A stretch of DNA of 64,000 nucleotides from Paenibacillus brevis (GTDB lineage: Bacteria; Bacillota; Bacilli; Paenibacillales; Paenibacillaceae), in contig NZ_JAHLQJ010000011.1 in the NCBI RefSeq assembly GCF_018919145.1, positions 109,933 through 173,932 on the forward strand, given 5' to 3'. Shown piece after piece: positions 1-8,604 of the stretch. The translations under genes and the position numbers were made by a program. The notes under the pieces were generated by a model. It saw only the letters and a list, made by a program, of their open reading frames with translations, did no database searches and was not told the origin of the DNA. Position 1 is the first letter of the stretch. Every line of letters begins with the position of its first letter.

Positions 1-350
1 AGCGGAAGCCGGATAATGCGGGGACGGGGCTGTTTCTGCCACCACTCCTCGATCCATTCCCCTGAAGGGAAGATATGATAGTCGCCGCTGTTAATCAACG
101 GAGGTCCCTGTGCCTGAACGCCGATGGAAGGCTCGGCTTCAATCCGCAGCTCGTAGGGCTGTCCGGGGGCGACAAGCAGCAGGTCACCGGGCTCCAGCCG
201 CTCCAGCTTCCCTTCAATACGGGTGCGGCAGCGGCCTGTAGTCTGCAGCCGTATTAGATGATTCTCCAGCCCTTCCGGTTGGAAAATATGAAACGGCTTG
301 CTGTGAAGGGAATAGCCAGCGGTCAGAATTTGCAGGTTTTTATTGTTCAA
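1..350 (-). CDS. AraC-family transcriptional regulator, N-terminal part (runs off the window)
   Basis: The minus strand is open from 350 to the window edge and encodes about 116 residues of an AraC-type cupin sensor domain. The typical stretch LEPGDLLLVAPGQPYEL lies near residues 50-66. The DNA-binding helix-turn-helix part would lie beyond position 1 and is not visible. A TTG at 350-348 is preferred as start because GGGAG (complement of 361-365) lies 10 nt upstream of it; an in-frame GTG at 359-357 is only 1 nt from that sequence. The gene is divergent from the sugar-isomerase operon starting at 495, with 144 bp between them, so it probably senses a sugar and controls that operon. Family assignment rests on the sensor domain only. 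Confidence 0.75.
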   Translation of the reverse strand, partial: MNNKNLQILTAGYSLHSKPFHIFQPEGLENHLIRLQTTGRCRTRIEGKLERLEPGDLLLVAPGQPYELRIEAEPSIGVQAQGPPLINSGDYHIFPSGEWIEEWWQKQPRPRIIRLP

Positions 351-494
351 AAATGCCACTCTCCCAAGTACCAAAAAAAATAATGACCAGATTGTTCATG
401 TTTCAATCATATTATTCATTTTACTGTAAAGCAATTTGGAATACCATGTAGAAGAGTTGATCAATTCGTTTAATTAAAGGTTGAGGTGATTATT

Positions 495-1265
495 TTGACA
501 CAAGTAGGTCTCCAGCTTTATACAGTTCGCGATGCTATGGAACAGGATTTTGAAGGAACCCTGCACAAGGTTGCAGCACTGGGATATCAAGGGGTGGAAT
601 TTGCGGGATACTTCGGCCGGACAGCCGAGCAGGTCAAGGCCATTCTGGATGAAACCGGTTTGATTGCTTTGGGAGCGCATACACCTTATGTGAGATTGCG
701 CGATGCGCTTGATGAGGAAATCGCGTTTAATAAAGCGATCGGCAACACTACATTGATCATGCCTTTCTTGGAAGAGGAAGATCGTCATCGCTGGCATGAA
801 ATTTTTGCAGATATGGACAAGATCGGTCAACGCTGTGCGGATGCGGGGGTTATTTTCTGCTATCATAATCATGAATTCGAGCTTACACAGCATCTGGATG
901 GCCAGCCTGTATTGGACGTTATGTTCTCGAAGCTGCCTGCAGAACGTCTGCAAATGGAGCTTGATACCTGCTGGGTTCACTATGCAGGGCTTGATCCGGT
1001 TGCTTATATAAACAAGTATGCGGACCGTTTGCCGCTGGTTCACTGGAAGGATATGGCGAAGCGCGAGGATGGTTCGGCCGAGACGGTAGAGCTGGGGCAT
1101 GGAGAAGTCGATATTAAGGCGATTGCAGATGCCGCAATTCAAGCAGGGGCAGCCTGGCTGGTGGTTGAGCAGGATTACTGTGCCGGCAATCCGCTCGATT
1201 GTATTGGAGAGAGTATGAAATGGATACGCAGTTATGCGAATAACGGGGGGAATATTCATGTCTAA
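495..1265 (+). CDS. Sugar phosphate isomerase/epimerase (xylose isomerase-like TIM barrel)
   Basis: This 256-residue protein belongs to the AP-endonuclease-2/xylose-isomerase-like TIM-barrel superfamily, which isomerises or epimerises sugars and inositol derivatives in the cytoplasm using a bound divalent metal. Visible family landmarks are GLQLYTVRDA at the N terminus, YHNHEFE near residues 123-129, an ELD near 155-157, HWKD near 183-186 and VVEQD near 223-227; the Glu, Asp and His in these are the usual metal or substrate ligands. I chose TTG 495 because GAGGTGA (483-489) lies 5 nt upstream; an in-frame GTG at 486 would add three residues. The stop overlaps the start of the next gene by 8 bp, so the two are translationally coupled. 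The exact substrate cannot be told from sequence. Confidence 0.85.
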   Translation: MTQVGLQLYTVRDAMEQDFEGTLHKVAALGYQGVEFAGYFGRTAEQVKAILDETGLIALGAHTPYVRLRDALDEEIAFNKAIGNTTLIMPFLEEEDRHRWHEIFADMDKIGQRCADAGVIFCYHNHEFELTQHLDGQPVLDVMFSKLPAERLQMELDTCWVHYAGLDPVAYINKYADRLPLVHWKDMAKREDGSAETVELGHGEVDIKAIADAAIQAGAAWLVVEQDYCAGNPLDCIGESMKWIRSYANNGGNIHV

Positions 1266-2340
1266 GAAGCTGAAGGTAGCGATTGTAGGCTGCGGAGGGA
1301 TTGCAAATAACAAGCATTTGCCGGCTTTGGTGAAGCTTGAGGAGGTAGAATTGGTTGCGTTCTGCGATATCGTTGAAGAACGTGCGGAGAAAGCCGCAAA
1401 GGAATTCGGGACAGCAGACGCTAAAGTATATACGGACTTCCGCAAATTGCTTAGTGAGACGGATGTCGAGGTTGTCCATGTCTGCACTCCGAATGATTCC
1501 CATGCGGAAATTACGGTAGCATCCCTGGAATCCGGCAGACATGTTATGTGTGAGAAGCCGATGGCCAAGACCGCCGAGCAGGCAAGACAAATGCTGGATG
1601 CGGCGAAGCGTACCGGCAAAAAGCTCAGCATCGCTTACCAGAACCGTTTCCGCAGCGACAGCTTGTATCTGAAGCAGTTGTGCGAGCAAGGAGAGCTCGG
1701 AGACATTTACTACGGAAAGGCGCTGGCGCTCAGACGTCGTGCAGTACCTACCTGGGGCGTATTCCTTGATGAAGAGAAGCAAGGCGGAGGCCCGTTGATT
1801 GATATTGGCACCCATGCCCTTGACCTGACACTTTGGCTCATGGACAATTATGAACCAAAGAGTGTTACCGGTTCAGTCTTCCACAAGCTGGGCAACCGTG
1901 AAAATGCAGCCAATGCTTTCGGTCCTTGGAATCCGGAGGAATTCAAGGTTGAGGATTCCGCTTTCGGCTTCATTACAATGAAGAATGGAGCGACTATTGC
2001 GCTCGAATCCAGCTGGGCGCTGAATGTAATTGATTTCGGAGAAGCAAGAACACTGCTGTGCGGAACCGAGGGCGGAGCGGACATGAATGACGGCCTTCGT
2101 CTGAATGGCGAAAGAATGAGCCGCCTGTATGAGACGAAGGTAGACCTTGGCAGCGGAGGCGTGGCCTTCTTCAGCGGCGAGCAGGAGACCGATTCCTTGC
2201 GGGAAGCCAGATCCTGGGTCCAAGCCATTCTGGAAGACAAAGAGCCGCTCGTGAAGCCGGAGCAAGCATTGGTCGTTACTGAAATTCTAGAAGCGATCTA
2301 TGAATCGGCCAGAACGGGCAAGACCGTATATTTTGATTAA
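1258..2340 (+). CDS. Gfo/Idh/MocA-family NAD(P)-dependent oxidoreductase
   Basis: A 360-residue dehydrogenase of the glucose-fructose oxidoreductase / inositol dehydrogenase family, which oxidises or reduces sugar or inositol hydroxyl groups with NAD(P). The N-terminal Rossmann fold shows VGCGGIANNKH near residues 10-20, the family EKP motif is at 99-101, and the second domain carries GGGPLIDIGTH near 177-186, with the His commonly part of the active site. The start is ATG 1258 behind GGGGGG, inside the end of the preceding isomerase gene; a longer reading from 1234 has no ribosome site. Together with the two flanking TIM-barrel proteins it forms a likely three-gene catabolic operon. The substrate is not determinable from sequence; inositol or keto-sugar chemistry is the usual context. 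Confidence 0.88.
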   Translation: MSKKLKVAIVGCGGIANNKHLPALVKLEEVELVAFCDIVEERAEKAAKEFGTADAKVYTDFRKLLSETDVEVVHVCTPNDSHAEITVASLESGRHVMCEKPMAKTAEQARQMLDAAKRTGKKLSIAYQNRFRSDSLYLKQLCEQGELGDIYYGKALALRRRAVPTWGVFLDEEKQGGGPLIDIGTHALDLTLWLMDNYEPKSVTGSVFHKLGNRENAANAFGPWNPEEFKVEDSAFGFITMKNGATIALESSWALNVIDFGEARTLLCGTEGGADMNDGLRLNGERMSRLYETKVDLGSGGVAFFSGEQETDSLREARSWVQAILEDKEPLVKPEQALVVTEILEAIYESARTGKTVYFD

Positions 2341-2375
2341 TTCGGCGGACACGCAAATGACAGGAGGCTATTGAA

Positions 2376-3344
2376 ATGAAATTAGGCGTATTTCTGGTTC
2401 TATTCGGAGGACGGCCGCTGGAAGAAGCGCTGGACCTGGTTGCATCCAAGGGAGTTAAGGCTGTTGAGATCGGAACCGGAGCATATCCAGGGGATGCACA
2501 TTGCAAGCCGGATGAGCTGCTAGAGAGCAAGGCTGCGCGTGAAAACTTCAAGAAGGCCGTTGAATCCCGCGGTTTGACGATTAGTGCACTGAGCTGCCAC
2601 GGGAACCCGCTCCATCCTCAGCAGCATATCGCCCAAGGCTTTCATGATACCTTTGTAAAGACAGTACAACTGGCCGAGCTGCTGGAGGTTCCGGTGGTGA
2701 ACACGTTCTCGGGTTGCCCGGGAGATCATGAGGATGCTAAATATCCGAACTGGCCTGTGGCGCCATGGCCGAATGATTATCAAGAAATCCTGGACTGGCA
2801 ATGGACGAACAAAGTGATCCCTTACTGGACAGAATGGGGGAAATATGCGGCTGACCACCACGTTAAGATTGGTCTGGAGCTGCATGGAGGCTTCTCGGTA
2901 CATACGCCGGGAACACTGCTTCGCCTGCGCGAAGCGGCAGGTGAAGCCATCGGAGCGAACCTGGATCCAAGCCATATGTGGTGGCAAGGCATCGACCCGG
3001 TTCAGGCGATCTCTATCTTGGGCAGGGCAGGCGCGATTCACCATTTCCATGCCAAGGATACGACGATTGATCCGGTCAATGTACATCGTCACGGAATCAC
3101 GGACATGCAGTCCTATACCTTGATGCAGGACCGCGCATGGCAGTTCCGCACGGTAGGCTATGGTCACGATCTGAAGACCTGGGCGGACATTATCAGTGCG
3201 CTTCGTCTTTATGGATATGACTATGTCGTGAGCATTGAGCATGAAGACGGACTGATGTCGATTGAGGAAGGCTTCTCGAAGGCTGTTAAGAATCTGCAGC
3301 AGATTATGATTGAAGACTCCGCTGCAGAAATGTGGTGGGTCTAA
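2376..3344 (+). CDS. Sugar phosphate isomerase/epimerase (second TIM-barrel paralogue)
   Basis: A 322-residue TIM-barrel protein of the xylose-isomerase-like superfamily, only distantly like the first gene of the operon. It begins MKLGVFLVLFGGR and contains LELHGGF near 167-173, NLDPSHMWW near 195-203, HHFHAKD near 222-228 and SIEHED near the C terminus. The Glu, Asp, His and Glu in these blocks match the four usual metal ligands of the fold. AGGAGG lies just upstream of ATG 2376, 35 bp after the dehydrogenase stop, and a good terminator follows at 3377, so this is the last gene of the operon. The pairing of two different isomerase-type barrels with one Gfo/Idh/MocA dehydrogenase suggests stepwise oxidation and epimerisation of one sugar; the sugar is unknown. 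Confidence 0.85.
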   Translation: MKLGVFLVLFGGRPLEEALDLVASKGVKAVEIGTGAYPGDAHCKPDELLESKAARENFKKAVESRGLTISALSCHGNPLHPQQHIAQGFHDTFVKTVQLAELLEVPVVNTFSGCPGDHEDAKYPNWPVAPWPNDYQEILDWQWTNKVIPYWTEWGKYAADHHVKIGLELHGGFSVHTPGTLLRLREAAGEAIGANLDPSHMWWQGIDPVQAISILGRAGAIHHFHAKDTTIDPVNVHRHGITDMQSYTLMQDRAWQFRTVGYGHDLKTWADIISALRLYGYDYVVSIEHEDGLMSIEEGFSKAVKNLQQIMIEDSAAEMWWV

Positions 3345-3376
3345 ATCCTTCGTTCTATTTCTTCTCGTGAATCTTG

Positions 3377-3402
3377 GCGGCTGCCTTTCGCAGCCGCTTT
3401 TT
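3377..3402 (+). terminator. Rho-independent terminator of the sugar-isomerase operon
   Basis: GCGGCTGC (3377-3384) pairs with GCAGCCGC (3390-3397) around a CTTTC loop and is followed by TTTTT. It closes the operon that ends at 3344. Confidence 0.85.
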
Positions 3403-3500
3403 CATGTGTAGATGAATCGGGTATAATAACAAATACTGGAGCGATTAAAAAGGGATTCACCTGTATCCATCCCGCATAAAGTGTGGTACTATGAAATATA

Positions 3501-3515
3501 CTAACGATTCGTAAG
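3501..3515. promoter_or_regulatory. Imperfect palindrome upstream of hxlR-type gene, possible operator
   Basis: CTAACGATTCGTAAG is a 15-bp dyad with six of seven arm positions complementary. It lies about 40 bp before the HxlR gene, a place where regulators of this family commonly bind to control themselves. No experimental or comparative support is visible here. Confidence 0.35.
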
Positions 3516-3555
3516 TTATTAACCGGTTATGTAGAAAGTATGAGGTGAGATTAAC

Positions 3556-3873
3556 ATGGAAGAGCATCATACGGCGATGTGTCCCCGGTTTGAATCCGCT
3601 TTCGTAATTTTGGGTAAACGCTGGAATGGCCTGATTATCCGCACCTTGCTTAGCGGCCCGAAGCGGTTTAAGGACATCTCTAACGGAATTCCAGCGATGA
3701 GTGACAAGATGTTGTCCGAGCGTATGAAAGATTTGGAGACCGAAGGAATTGTTATTAGGCATGTTTATCCGGAAACTCCCGTAAGAATTGAGTATGAGCT
3801 GACAGAAAAGGGAAGAGCGCTGAATCCAGTCATGGAGCAAGTACAGTGCTGGGCAGAGCAGTGGATTGAGTAG
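3556..3873 (+). CDS. HxlR-family winged-helix transcriptional regulator
   Basis: A 105-residue cytoplasmic DNA-binding protein of the HxlR family. It has the typical N-terminal Cys9 in MCPRF, the helix-turn-helix stretch GPKRFKDISNGIPAMSDKML near residues 35-54, ERMKDLETEGIV for the recognition helix exit, and VRIEYELTEKGRAL in the wing. Length is normal for the family. Several HxlR proteins in Firmicutes (HypR, YodB, CatR of B. subtilis) use the N-terminal Cys as a redox or electrophile switch, and this Cys is present here. The start is ATG 3556 behind TGAGGTGA. It is followed after 62 bp by a flavin oxidoreductase gene, the kind of enzyme such regulators often control; that link is inference. 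Confidence 0.88.
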   Translation: MEEHHTAMCPRFESAFVILGKRWNGLIIRTLLSGPKRFKDISNGIPAMSDKMLSERMKDLETEGIVIRHVYPETPVRIEYELTEKGRALNPVMEQVQCWAEQWIE

Positions 3874-3935
3874 GCTGTGACGTGCCGTTTTCGTGTGGCG
3901 GAGCGGCACGAAATATGATGAAAGTAGGTGTACTT

Positions 3936-4505
3936 GTGGCTGAGGTAATCGTAATCGGAGCGGGACCTGCAGGTTCAAGCGCGGCATTGTTTTTGGCCAA
4001 GGCGGGCAAAGAAACCTTGGTGCTCGACGGCAATGCCAGCATGACGAAGCGGGCCTGGATTGAGAACCACTATGGAGCCAAGGATATCAGCGGCCCGGAT
4101 TTGCTGAAGATCGGCCGGGAGCAGGCTCAGAAGGCGGGGGCAAAGTTCATTGAAGAGAAAGTGACCGTTGTCGATACGAACGGAGGCTCCAAGGTGACCG
4201 TGAAGACGGAATCCGGAAGAAGCTATGAGGCCTCGCATGTCATCCTGGCTACGGGTGCATTGACAGAGTTGGCGGCATCGATCGGTCTGGAACTGAAAGA
4301 GGGCCGCGAGCCGCGCATTAAAGCGGTGGTAGAGACCGATGGTTACGGCAGAACGAGCAACCCTCGGATCTGGGTTGCAGGCACGCTTGCCGGCGTAAGC
4401 GTTCACACGATTATTACAGCCGGAGACGGAGCCAGGGTGGCGATCGAGCTGTTGAGTGAATTGAATGGCGAACGCTACGTAGATCACGATGTACTGAAAT
4501 CATAA
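3936..4505 (+). CDS. Short single-domain FAD/NAD(P)-binding oxidoreductase (thioredoxin-reductase-like)
   Basis: A protein of about 189 residues with a dinucleotide-binding motif VIVIGAGPAGSSAAL at its very start, an ATGA motif (VILATGALTELA) near the middle, and a C-terminal block RIWVAGTLAGVSVHTIITAGDGARVA that resembles the FAD-binding end of thioredoxin reductases. It lacks the inserted NADPH domain and the CxxC pair of true thioredoxin reductases (about 310 residues), so it is a stand-alone FAD domain rather than TrxB. I chose GTG 3936 because AGGTG (3926-3930) lies 5 nt upstream; ATG 3915, ATG 3918 and the frame start at 3882 have no ribosome site. It follows an HxlR regulator and is closed by a terminator. 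The electron donor and substrate are unknown. Confidence 0.75.
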   Translation: MAEVIVIGAGPAGSSAALFLAKAGKETLVLDGNASMTKRAWIENHYGAKDISGPDLLKIGREQAQKAGAKFIEEKVTVVDTNGGSKVTVKTESGRSYEASHVILATGALTELAASIGLELKEGREPRIKAVVETDGYGRTSNPRIWVAGTLAGVSVHTIITAGDGARVAIELLSELNGERYVDHDVLKS

Positions 4506-4519
4506 GAGTACCTTCAAGA

Positions 4520-4558
4520 CTTTCCGTAAGCTTCAGCTTGCGGAGAGCCTTTTTTATT
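4520..4558 (+). terminator. Rho-independent terminator after the flavin oxidoreductase gene
   Basis: A stem CTTTCCGTAAGC/GCTTGCGGAGAG around a TTCA loop is followed by CC and a T-rich run (TTTTTTATTTT). Confidence 0.8.
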
Positions 4559-4650
4559 TTTTGACATATTTATTGTGACTCCACGCACAAACGTTATTTT
4601 TCCCATCCCGCAAACTAAGGATAGAGATTGTGAAATTATACACTTAAAAA

Positions 4651-4666
4651 AGTGAAAAATATCACA
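4651..4666. promoter_or_regulatory. Fnr-type operator upstream of nirB
   Basis: AGTGA-AAAATA-TCACA fits the Fnr consensus TGTGA-N6-TCACA except for the first base. An extended -10 element TGTGTAATTT lies at 4686-4695, which places the operator centre about 43 bp upstream of the likely transcription start, the usual distance for a class II activator. No good -35 box is needed or seen. Confidence 0.75.
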
Positions 4667-4754
4667 ATTAATTCAAAATTTCAATTGTGTAATTTGTAGG
4701 TTGAAGGAGCGGAGCTCCAATAGAGAACAACGATGTTGAGGAGGTAGTTCTACG

Positions 4755-7187
4755 ATGAACGCAGCAAAAGAGAAACTGGTGGTAATAGGCAACGGGATGG
4801 CCGGAATCAGCACCGTGGAGCAAATTTTAAAGTTGACTACGAAATTCGATATCACGGTCTTCGGGAGCGAGCCTCACCCGAACTATAACCGGATCATGCT
4901 GTCCTATGTGCTTGAAGGAAGCAAGACCATCGATGATATCGTCCTAAATGATCTGCATTGGTATGAAGATAACGGCATTAAGCTCCATATGGGTACGGCT
5001 GTATCCAGAATCGATGAGCAGAGTAAGGAAGTCGTGACCGAGCAGGGCATGAGAGTTCCTTATGACAAGGTGTTAATCGCGACAGGCTCGAATTCATTTA
5101 TTCTGCCGATTCCAGGCAGTGACAAAGAGGGCGTTGTCGGCTTCCGGGATATCGCAGATTGCAATCAGATGCTGGAAGCGGCAAAATCCTACCGTAAGGC
5201 AGCCGTTATCGGCGGGGGCTTGCTTGGGCTGGAGGCAGCAAAGGGTCTTGTTCAATTGGGGATGGACGTCACAGTGGTTCACCTGATGGAAGACTTAATG
5301 GAGCGTCAGCTTGATCATCAGGCTGCATCCATGTTGAAGGCAGAGCTGGAGCGTCAAGGCATTAAGTTTAAGATGGGTGCGCAAACGTCCGAGCTTTTGG
5401 GTGATGCCCGGGTCAGCGGATTGCGATTTGCCGACGATACGGTACTGGAAGCGGAGTTCGTTGTGATGGCAGTCGGAATAAAGCCGAATGTAGCTGTAGC
5501 CCGTGAAAGCGGGATTACCGTCAATCGGGGAATCGTAGTGAACGACTATATGCAAACTTCTATGGAAGGTGTCTATTCCGTAGGTGAATGCACCGAGCAC
5601 CGGGGAACCTGTTACGGCCTGGTGGCGCCTCTATTTGAACAAGGCTCTATTCTTGCTAAGCATATCTGTGGAGTGGATACCGCCCCTTATGAGGGATCCG
5701 TCATGTCCACGAAGTTGAAAATATCAGGTGTTGATGTGTTCTCGACCGGCGCATTTATCGATGGACCGGAGCATACGGTTATTTCCAATAAAGATGACTG
5801 GAAACGCACCTACAAGAAAATCTTGCTGCAGGACGGTATCATCGTAGGCGCAGTGTTATTCGGTGATATTGATGATGCAAATGAGCTTCAGAAGCTGGTG
5901 AAGAACAAAGCAGAGATGACCGACGAGCTGTATGCTTCTCTGATGGGTACAGGCTGCTGCGGCGGAGGAAAGAAGACAGCTGCTGTTGAGACCATGCCGG
6001 ATGAAGAGATCGTCTGCGGCTGTAATGGGGTAACCAAAGGAACGATTGTAGATGTCATTACCAATCAAGGCTTGACTACTGTCGACGAAATTAAGGCTTG
6101 TACCGGGGCAACCCGTTCCTGCGGAGGCTGTAAGCCAGTCGTAGAGCAGATTTTACAATATGTGCTTGGCGACGGCTTTACTGCGGCTACCAAGCAGGGT
6201 ATTTGCGGCTGTACGACCTTAAGCCGGGATGAAATCGTGGCAGAGATTCAGGAGAAGGGCCTGCAGACGACGAAGGAAGTCATGAATGTACTGGGCTGGA
6301 GCCAACCGGAGGGATGCTCGAAATGCCGTCCGGCACTGAACTACTACCTTGGAATGCTGTATCCTGACACCCATGAGGACGAGAAGCCATCCCGCTTCGT
6401 TAACGAGCGGATGGCGGCCAATATCCAGAAGGACGGGACATATACAGTCGTGCCGCGGATGTATGGCGGAGTTACAACGCCAGAAGAACTCAAGCGCATT
6501 GCAGATGTATCGTTGAAGTATGATGTGAAGGTTGTCAAGGTAACCGGAGGTCAGCGCCTTGACCTGATCGGCGTGAAGAAGGAAGACCTGCCTAAGGTAT
6601 GGGAAGAGCTGGATATGCCTTCCGGTTATGCCTATGCCAAGTCGCTCCGTACCGTAAAAACCTGCGTAGGCTCACAGTTCTGCCGCTTTGGAACCCAGGA
6701 TTCCATGGGGATGGGCGCGATTCTGGAGCGCAAGTTCGAACGGCTTGATTTCCCGGCCAAATTCAAGATGGCAGTTAACGGCTGTCCGCGGAACTGCGCG
6801 GAATCGTGCACGAAGGATATCGGAATCGTCGGAAATGATGGCGGATGGGAAATCTTTGTCGGCGGGAACGGGGGGATCAAGGCACGTCTTGCAGATCCGC
6901 TCTGCAAGGTGAAGACGGATGATGAGCTGATCGAAATCGTTGGCGCAATTATGCAGTATTATCGTGAGAGCGGCAATTATTTAGAGAGAACCTCGGAGTG
7001 GGTGGAACGAATCGGATTAGATGCGATTAAAGCGAATGTCGTTGATGATCACGAGAACCGGAAGGCATTGATGGAACGAATCGAGTTCGCGCTTCAGCAG
7101 GTAGAAGACCCTTGGAAGAAGATGCTGAATGATACGGAGCATCGGGAGAAGCTGTACAATCGCCTGGAAATGAGCAATCAGCTGTAA
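4755..7187 (+). CDS. nirB: Nitrite reductase [NAD(P)H] large subunit
   Basis: This 810-residue cytoplasmic enzyme reduces nitrite to ammonium with NAD(P)H. The N-terminal FAD/NAD(P) domain starts VVIGNGMAGISTVEQ, and a second dinucleotide site reads AAVIGGGLLGLEAAKGL. Two cysteine-rich BFD-like [2Fe-2S] blocks follow (CGCNGVTKG...CGGC near 420-465 and CGCTTLSR...GCSKC near 485-520). The C-terminal sulfite/nitrite reductase part has C637-x5-C643 and C677-x3-C681, the ligands for the [4Fe-4S]-siroheme centre. Length is normal. It is followed by nirD and nirC and preceded by an Fnr box rather than linked to an assimilatory nitrate reductase. A role in anaerobic nitrite ammonification and NADH re-oxidation is therefore more likely than pure nitrogen assimilation (the B. 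subtilis homologue is NasD). Confidence 0.95.
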   Translation: MNAAKEKLVVIGNGMAGISTVEQILKLTTKFDITVFGSEPHPNYNRIMLSYVLEGSKTIDDIVLNDLHWYEDNGIKLHMGTAVSRIDEQSKEVVTEQGMRVPYDKVLIATGSNSFILPIPGSDKEGVVGFRDIADCNQMLEAAKSYRKAAVIGGGLLGLEAAKGLVQLGMDVTVVHLMEDLMERQLDHQAASMLKAELERQGIKFKMGAQTSELLGDARVSGLRFADDTVLEAEFVVMAVGIKPNVAVARESGITVNRGIVVNDYMQTSMEGVYSVGECTEHRGTCYGLVAPLFEQGSILAKHICGVDTAPYEGSVMSTKLKISGVDVFSTGAFIDGPEHTVISNKDDWKRTYKKILLQDGIIVGAVLFGDIDDANELQKLVKNKAEMTDELYASLMGTGCCGGGKKTAAVETMPDEEIVCGCNGVTKGTIVDVITNQGLTTVDEIKACTGATRSCGGCKPVVEQILQYVLGDGFTAATKQGICGCTTLSRDEIVAEIQEKGLQTTKEVMNVLGWSQPEGCSKCRPALNYYLGMLYPDTHEDEKPSRFVNERMAANIQKDGTYTVVPRMYGGVTTPEELKRIADVSLKYDVKVVKVTGGQRLDLIGVKKEDLPKVWEELDMPSGYAYAKSLRTVKTCVGSQFCRFGTQDSMGMGAILERKFERLDFPAKFKMAVNGCPRNCAESCTKDIGIVGNDGGWEIFVGGNGGIKARLADPLCKVKTDDELIEIVGAIMQYYRESGNYLERTSEWVERIGLDAIKANVVDDHENRKALMERIEFALQQVEDPWKKMLNDTEHREKLYNRLEMSNQL

Positions 7188-7215
7188 ATTGTGAGATGGA
7201 GAGGAGAAATGAAAT

Positions 7216-7569
7216 ATGAACATGGAGAAAGAGAACAGTCTTCAATTCTATGCTGCGGGGTCAGTCGATGAGTTTCTATTGCAGATTGGACGGGTCGTGG
7301 AAATCAACGGACAGGAAATTGCCGTCTTTCCGCTTTCCGATGGACGGATCTTTGCCGCTTTGAACCAGAGCCCGCATCCGAAGGGCGGACCGCTTGCGGA
7401 AGGGATCTTGTCCGGACATTACTTATATGATCCGCTGTACGACTGGAAGATTGACTTGACTACCGGATTGGTGCAGGCTCCCGATACGGGCCAAGCTAGC
7501 ATGTGCCGGGTGAAGGTGGAGAACGGTCAAGTATGGATCGCATTCGAACAGCAGCTCCAAATGACATAG
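7216..7569 (+). CDS. nirD: Nitrite reductase small subunit NirD
   Basis: A 117-residue Rieske-fold protein that pairs with NirB. The Rieske ligands (CxH and CxxH) are absent: the corresponding stretches read NQSPHPKGGPL and YDPLYDWKID, as in other NirD proteins, which have lost the [2Fe-2S] cluster. The start ATG 7216 follows GGAGAGGAG and lies 28 bp after nirB, so the two are co-transcribed. It probably stabilises the large subunit or its interaction with the electron donor. Nothing is broken or unusual. Confidence 0.92.
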   Translation: MNMEKENSLQFYAAGSVDEFLLQIGRVVEINGQEIAVFPLSDGRIFAALNQSPHPKGGPLAEGILSGHYLYDPLYDWKIDLTTGLVQAPDTGQASMCRVKVENGQVWIAFEQQLQMT

Positions 7570-7584
7570 ACGGAGGGGATCTCC

Positions 7585-8385
7585 ATGTTTACACAAAATG
7601 TTGAAGCCATCGTAGAAGCCGCGGTCAAAAAAAGAGATCTGATGAACGAGAGTCTGTCAAGATATATGGTGGCAGCCATGCTCGCCGGCGCTTATGTCGG
7701 ACTCGGAATTATTCTGATCTTTTCGGTAGGCGCACCATTTGCAGCAGTCAAGTCACCGTTTCAGCCCATGGTGATGGGCATGTCCTTCGGGATTGCCCTG
7801 ACCCTGGTTATCTTCGCAGGCTCCGAGTTGTTTACCGGCAATAACATGTTCTTTACGGCAAGCACCTTAGCGGGAAGAACGACAATCGGGGATACCGCGA
7901 AGAACTGGACGCTGGTATTCCTCGGAAATCTTGCAGGGGCTGTTGTTCTCAGCCTCTTGATCGTAGGAACCGGACTATTCAAGGCTGCGGGGCCGGAGCA
8001 TCTGATCTTTGCCGCATCCGCGAAGAAGATGGGAGCCCCGGTCATGGAATTGTTCTTCCGCGGCATTTTGTGTAACTGGCTCGTCTGTCTCGCGATCTGG
8101 ATGAGCAATCGGGCCAAGGATGATATCAGCAAGCTGATTCTGATCTGGTGGTGTCTCTATGCCTTTATCGCAAGCGGCTATGAGCACAGCGTAGCGAATA
8201 TGACGCTGCTCAGCCTTTCCTTGCTGCTGCCTAATCACCCGGATACCGTTACGCTGGCCGGCTGGCTGCATAATATGATTCCGGTGACACTCGGCAATAT
8301 CGTTGGGGGCGCTATCTTCGTCGGCATGGCTTACTGGTTCATCTCACCGGTTCGCAAGAAGGAGAAAGCACGTAAAGCGGCTTAA
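7585..8385 (+). CDS. nirC: Formate/nitrite transporter family channel, probably NirC
   Basis: A 266-residue integral membrane protein of the FNT family with about six membrane segments. It shows the FNT landmarks AGAYVGLGIIL, GSELFTGNNMFF and CNWLVCLAIWMS, and the conserved GYEHSVANM (central pore His). The gene starts 15 bp after nirD with AGACGGAGGGGAT as ribosome site, so nirB-nirD-nirC form one operon. The context makes nitrite import or export the likely role. FNT proteins also carry formate, and because pflB lies nearby in the same regulon, formate export cannot be excluded from sequence alone. Confidence 0.9.
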   Translation: MFTQNVEAIVEAAVKKRDLMNESLSRYMVAAMLAGAYVGLGIILIFSVGAPFAAVKSPFQPMVMGMSFGIALTLVIFAGSELFTGNNMFFTASTLAGRTTIGDTAKNWTLVFLGNLAGAVVLSLLIVGTGLFKAAGPEHLIFAASAKKMGAPVMELFFRGILCNWLVCLAIWMSNRAKDDISKLILIWWCLYAFIASGYEHSVANMTLLSLSLLLPNHPDTVTLAGWLHNMIPVTLGNIVGGAIFVGMAYWFISPVRKKEKARKAA

Positions 8386-8471
8386 GTGATCTGTGCACTG
8401 GGAACGTGTGAAGTGTGCTTATGATCGCGAGAGCGCAGTGAATGTGAGGTAGGCTGACGTTTCTCCGTACT

Positions 8472-8604
8472 GGGGGTAACATGTGAAGGTCGCCTTCAAT
8501 CGCTGTTGTTCGCGGATTCTTTGATTGAATACAATCAGAATTTGCAGGAATCCGCTTACAAAGGCGAACGCTTCGCTTCTGCAGCAACCTTCACACTTAT
8601 ACCC
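8472..8604 (-). repeat. Family-1 interspersed repeat, core copy (reverse orientation)
   Basis: It begins GGGGGTAACATGTGAAGG and ends CCTTCACACTTATACCC, so the two ends are imperfect inverted repeats. Internally it has CGCTGTTGTTCGCGGATTC and AATCCGCTTACAAAGGCGAA, the same blocks as the copies at 40051 and 58486. The outer TATATAAGTTGAACTA ends are not visible. Confidence 0.7.

Noticed and set aside
3936..4505. The short flavoprotein as a frameshifted thioredoxin reductase
   Set aside because: Both ends of the FAD domain are intact and joined in one frame at normal spacing, and a terminator follows directly; no remnant of an NADPH domain is found nearby.
7216..7569. NirD as a damaged Rieske protein because the Cys/His ligands are missing
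   Set aside because: Absence of the ligands is normal for the NirD subfamily, and length and context are typical.
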